This document shows, in pieces, positions 4,680 through 5,536 of a stretch of 5,536 nt of DNA. Source of the DNA: an uncultured Sinobacteraceae bacterium. GTDB lineage: Bacteria > Pseudomonadota > Gammaproteobacteria > Steroidobacterales > Steroidobacteraceae. The notes below the pieces were generated by a model. That model did no database searches. It had not been told where the DNA came from and worked only from the letters and a program-made list of their open reading frames with translations. The DNA is taken from positions 1 through 5,536 of the forward strand of contig CALEKY010000059.1 of the NCBI GenBank assembly GCA_937902995.1. Direction: 5' to 3'. Position 1 is the first letter of the stretch. Each line of letters starts with the position of its first letter. A program made the position numbers and the translations under genes.

Positions 4680-5536
4680 ATGTCCTATCTCGCCCTCGCT
4701 CGCAAATGGCGTCCGCGCAATTTCAATGAGCTTGCGGGCCAGGAGCACGTGATGCGCGCGCTGGTGAATGCGCTCGAGACGGGGCGCGTCCACCACGCCT
4801 TCTTGTTCACGGGCACGCGGGGCGTAGGCAAAACGACGATCGCGCGCATCCTCGCCAAATCTCTGAATTGCGAGACGGGCATGACGGCGCAACCGTGCGG
4901 CCAGTGCACGGCTTGCCGTGAGATCGACGAGGGGCGGTTCGTCGATTTGATCGAGGTCGACGCGGCTTCCCGCACGAAAGTGGACGACACCCGCGAGCTG
5001 CTCGACAACGTGCAATACGCGCCGGCGCGCGGCCGCTACAAGGTGTACCTCATCGACGAGGTGCACATGCTCTCGACGCATTCGTTCAACGCGCTCTTGA
5101 AGACGTTGGAGGAACCGCCGCCGCACGTCAAATTCCTCCTGGCGACGACCGATCCGCAGAAGCTGCCGATCACGGTGCTCTCACGGTGTCTGCAATTCAA
5201 TCTGAAGCGCTTCCCGCCAGGGCTCATTTTCAAGCGACTGAGCGAGATCACCGCAGCGGAGAACATTCCCGCGGAACCGGAGGCGTTGCGCCTCGTCGCA
5301 AGGTCCGCAAACGGCAGCATGCGCGATGCATTGAGCTTGCTCGATCAGGTCATTGCCTTCGGCGGCGGGAAGCTCACCGCAGAAGACACGCGCACGATGC
5401 TCGGCACGCTCGATCGATCCGAGGTGTTCTCGATCCTCGAAGCCGTCGCTGCACGCGATGCCCGAGCCGTACTCGACTGCGTGAATCGGCTCGACGAGCG
5501 CGCGCCCGAATATCGCGAGGTGCTCGCTGAGATCGC
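4680..5536 (+). CDS. dnaX: DNA polymerase III subunit tau/gamma (DnaX), 3' end beyond window
   Basis: AAA+ subunit of the replicative clamp loader that, with delta and delta', places the beta clamp on primed DNA. The open frame runs from ATG 4680 to the window end (285 codons and two bases), so only the N-terminal part is present. The start MSYLALARKWRP is typical. Walker A is GTRGVGKT (45-52). Four zinc cysteines are Cys64, Cys73, Cys76 and Cys79. Walker B is VYLIDEVH with Asp126 and Glu127. Sensor 1 lies in LLATTDPQK, the SRC motif has the arginine finger Arg169, and sensor 2 is Arg215 in GSMRDALSLLDQ. Domain II begins near 180 and domain III near 240. The ribosome site is weak (GGA at 4673-4675). 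Whether a gamma form arises by frameshifting cannot be judged, since that region is outside the window. Confidence 0.97.
   Translation, partial: MSYLALARKWRPRNFNELAGQEHVMRALVNALETGRVHHAFLFTGTRGVGKTTIARILAKSLNCETGMTAQPCGQCTACREIDEGRFVDLIEVDAASRTKVDDTRELLDNVQYAPARGRYKVYLIDEVHMLSTHSFNALLKTLEEPPPHVKFLLATTDPQKLPITVLSRCLQFNLKRFPPGLIFKRLSEITAAENIPAEPEALRLVARSANGSMRDALSLLDQVIAFGGGKLTAEDTRTMLGTLDRSEVFSILEAVAARDARAVLDCVNRLDERAPEYREVLAEI

Noticed and set aside
1..5536. Defence system, CRISPR array, prophage or toxin-antitoxin pair
   Set aside because: No regularly spaced repeats, integrase, transposase or antitoxin were seen. The PIN domain is fused to PhoH in a housekeeping cluster rather than paired with an antitoxin.

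Overview
The window is about 5.5 kb of GC-rich chromosomal DNA that looks like a gammaproteobacterium. DapA, DnaX and QueF are close to proteobacterial forms, and the divergent dapA / gcvR-bcp arrangement is the one known from Escherichia coli. PhoH after bcp and an SRP RNA directly ahead of dnaX point to a lineage outside the enterics (a Xanthomonadales/Nevskiales/Steroidobacter-like group is my guess, not a demonstrated assignment). I see no insertion sequence, phage gene, CRISPR array or toxin-antitoxin pair.

Layout. Minus strand, left part: a tRNA-Ser(GGA) cut by the window edge (1-52), a 142-nt spacer with two perfect hairpins and a stretch resembling a decayed copy of the tRNA 5' half (about 97-148), then dapA (195-1076). 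A 174-nt divergent control region (1077-1250) separates dapA from a plus-strand cluster: gcvR-like double-ACT protein (1251-1781), a Bcp/PrxQ peroxiredoxin (1866-2351), a PIN-PhoH ATPase (2351-3832, start overlapping the bcp stop by one base) and short-type queF (3850-4317). Next come a stable-RNA-type promoter, a structured leader and the small SRP RNA ffs (about 4431-4542), then a 137-nt spacer rich in inverted and heptamer repeats, then dnaX (4680 onward), which runs off the right edge.

The genes are housekeeping: lysine/cell-wall precursor synthesis (dapA), control of glycine cleavage (gcvR), peroxide detoxification (bcp), RNA-related ATPase/nuclease (phoH), queuosine precursor synthesis (queF), co-translational protein targeting (ffs) and replication clamp loading (dnaX). 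bcp-phoH-queF is tightly packed and probably one transcript, possibly with gcvR. I do not find a convincing new multi-gene system. The parts worth a second look are non-coding: the tRNA-like remnant and hairpins before the tRNA, the two leader hairpins ahead of ffs, and the nested inverted repeat between ffs and dnaX. Among the proteins, Bcp lacks a cysteine at either usual resolving position, and DapA has Val at a lysine-feedback contact.
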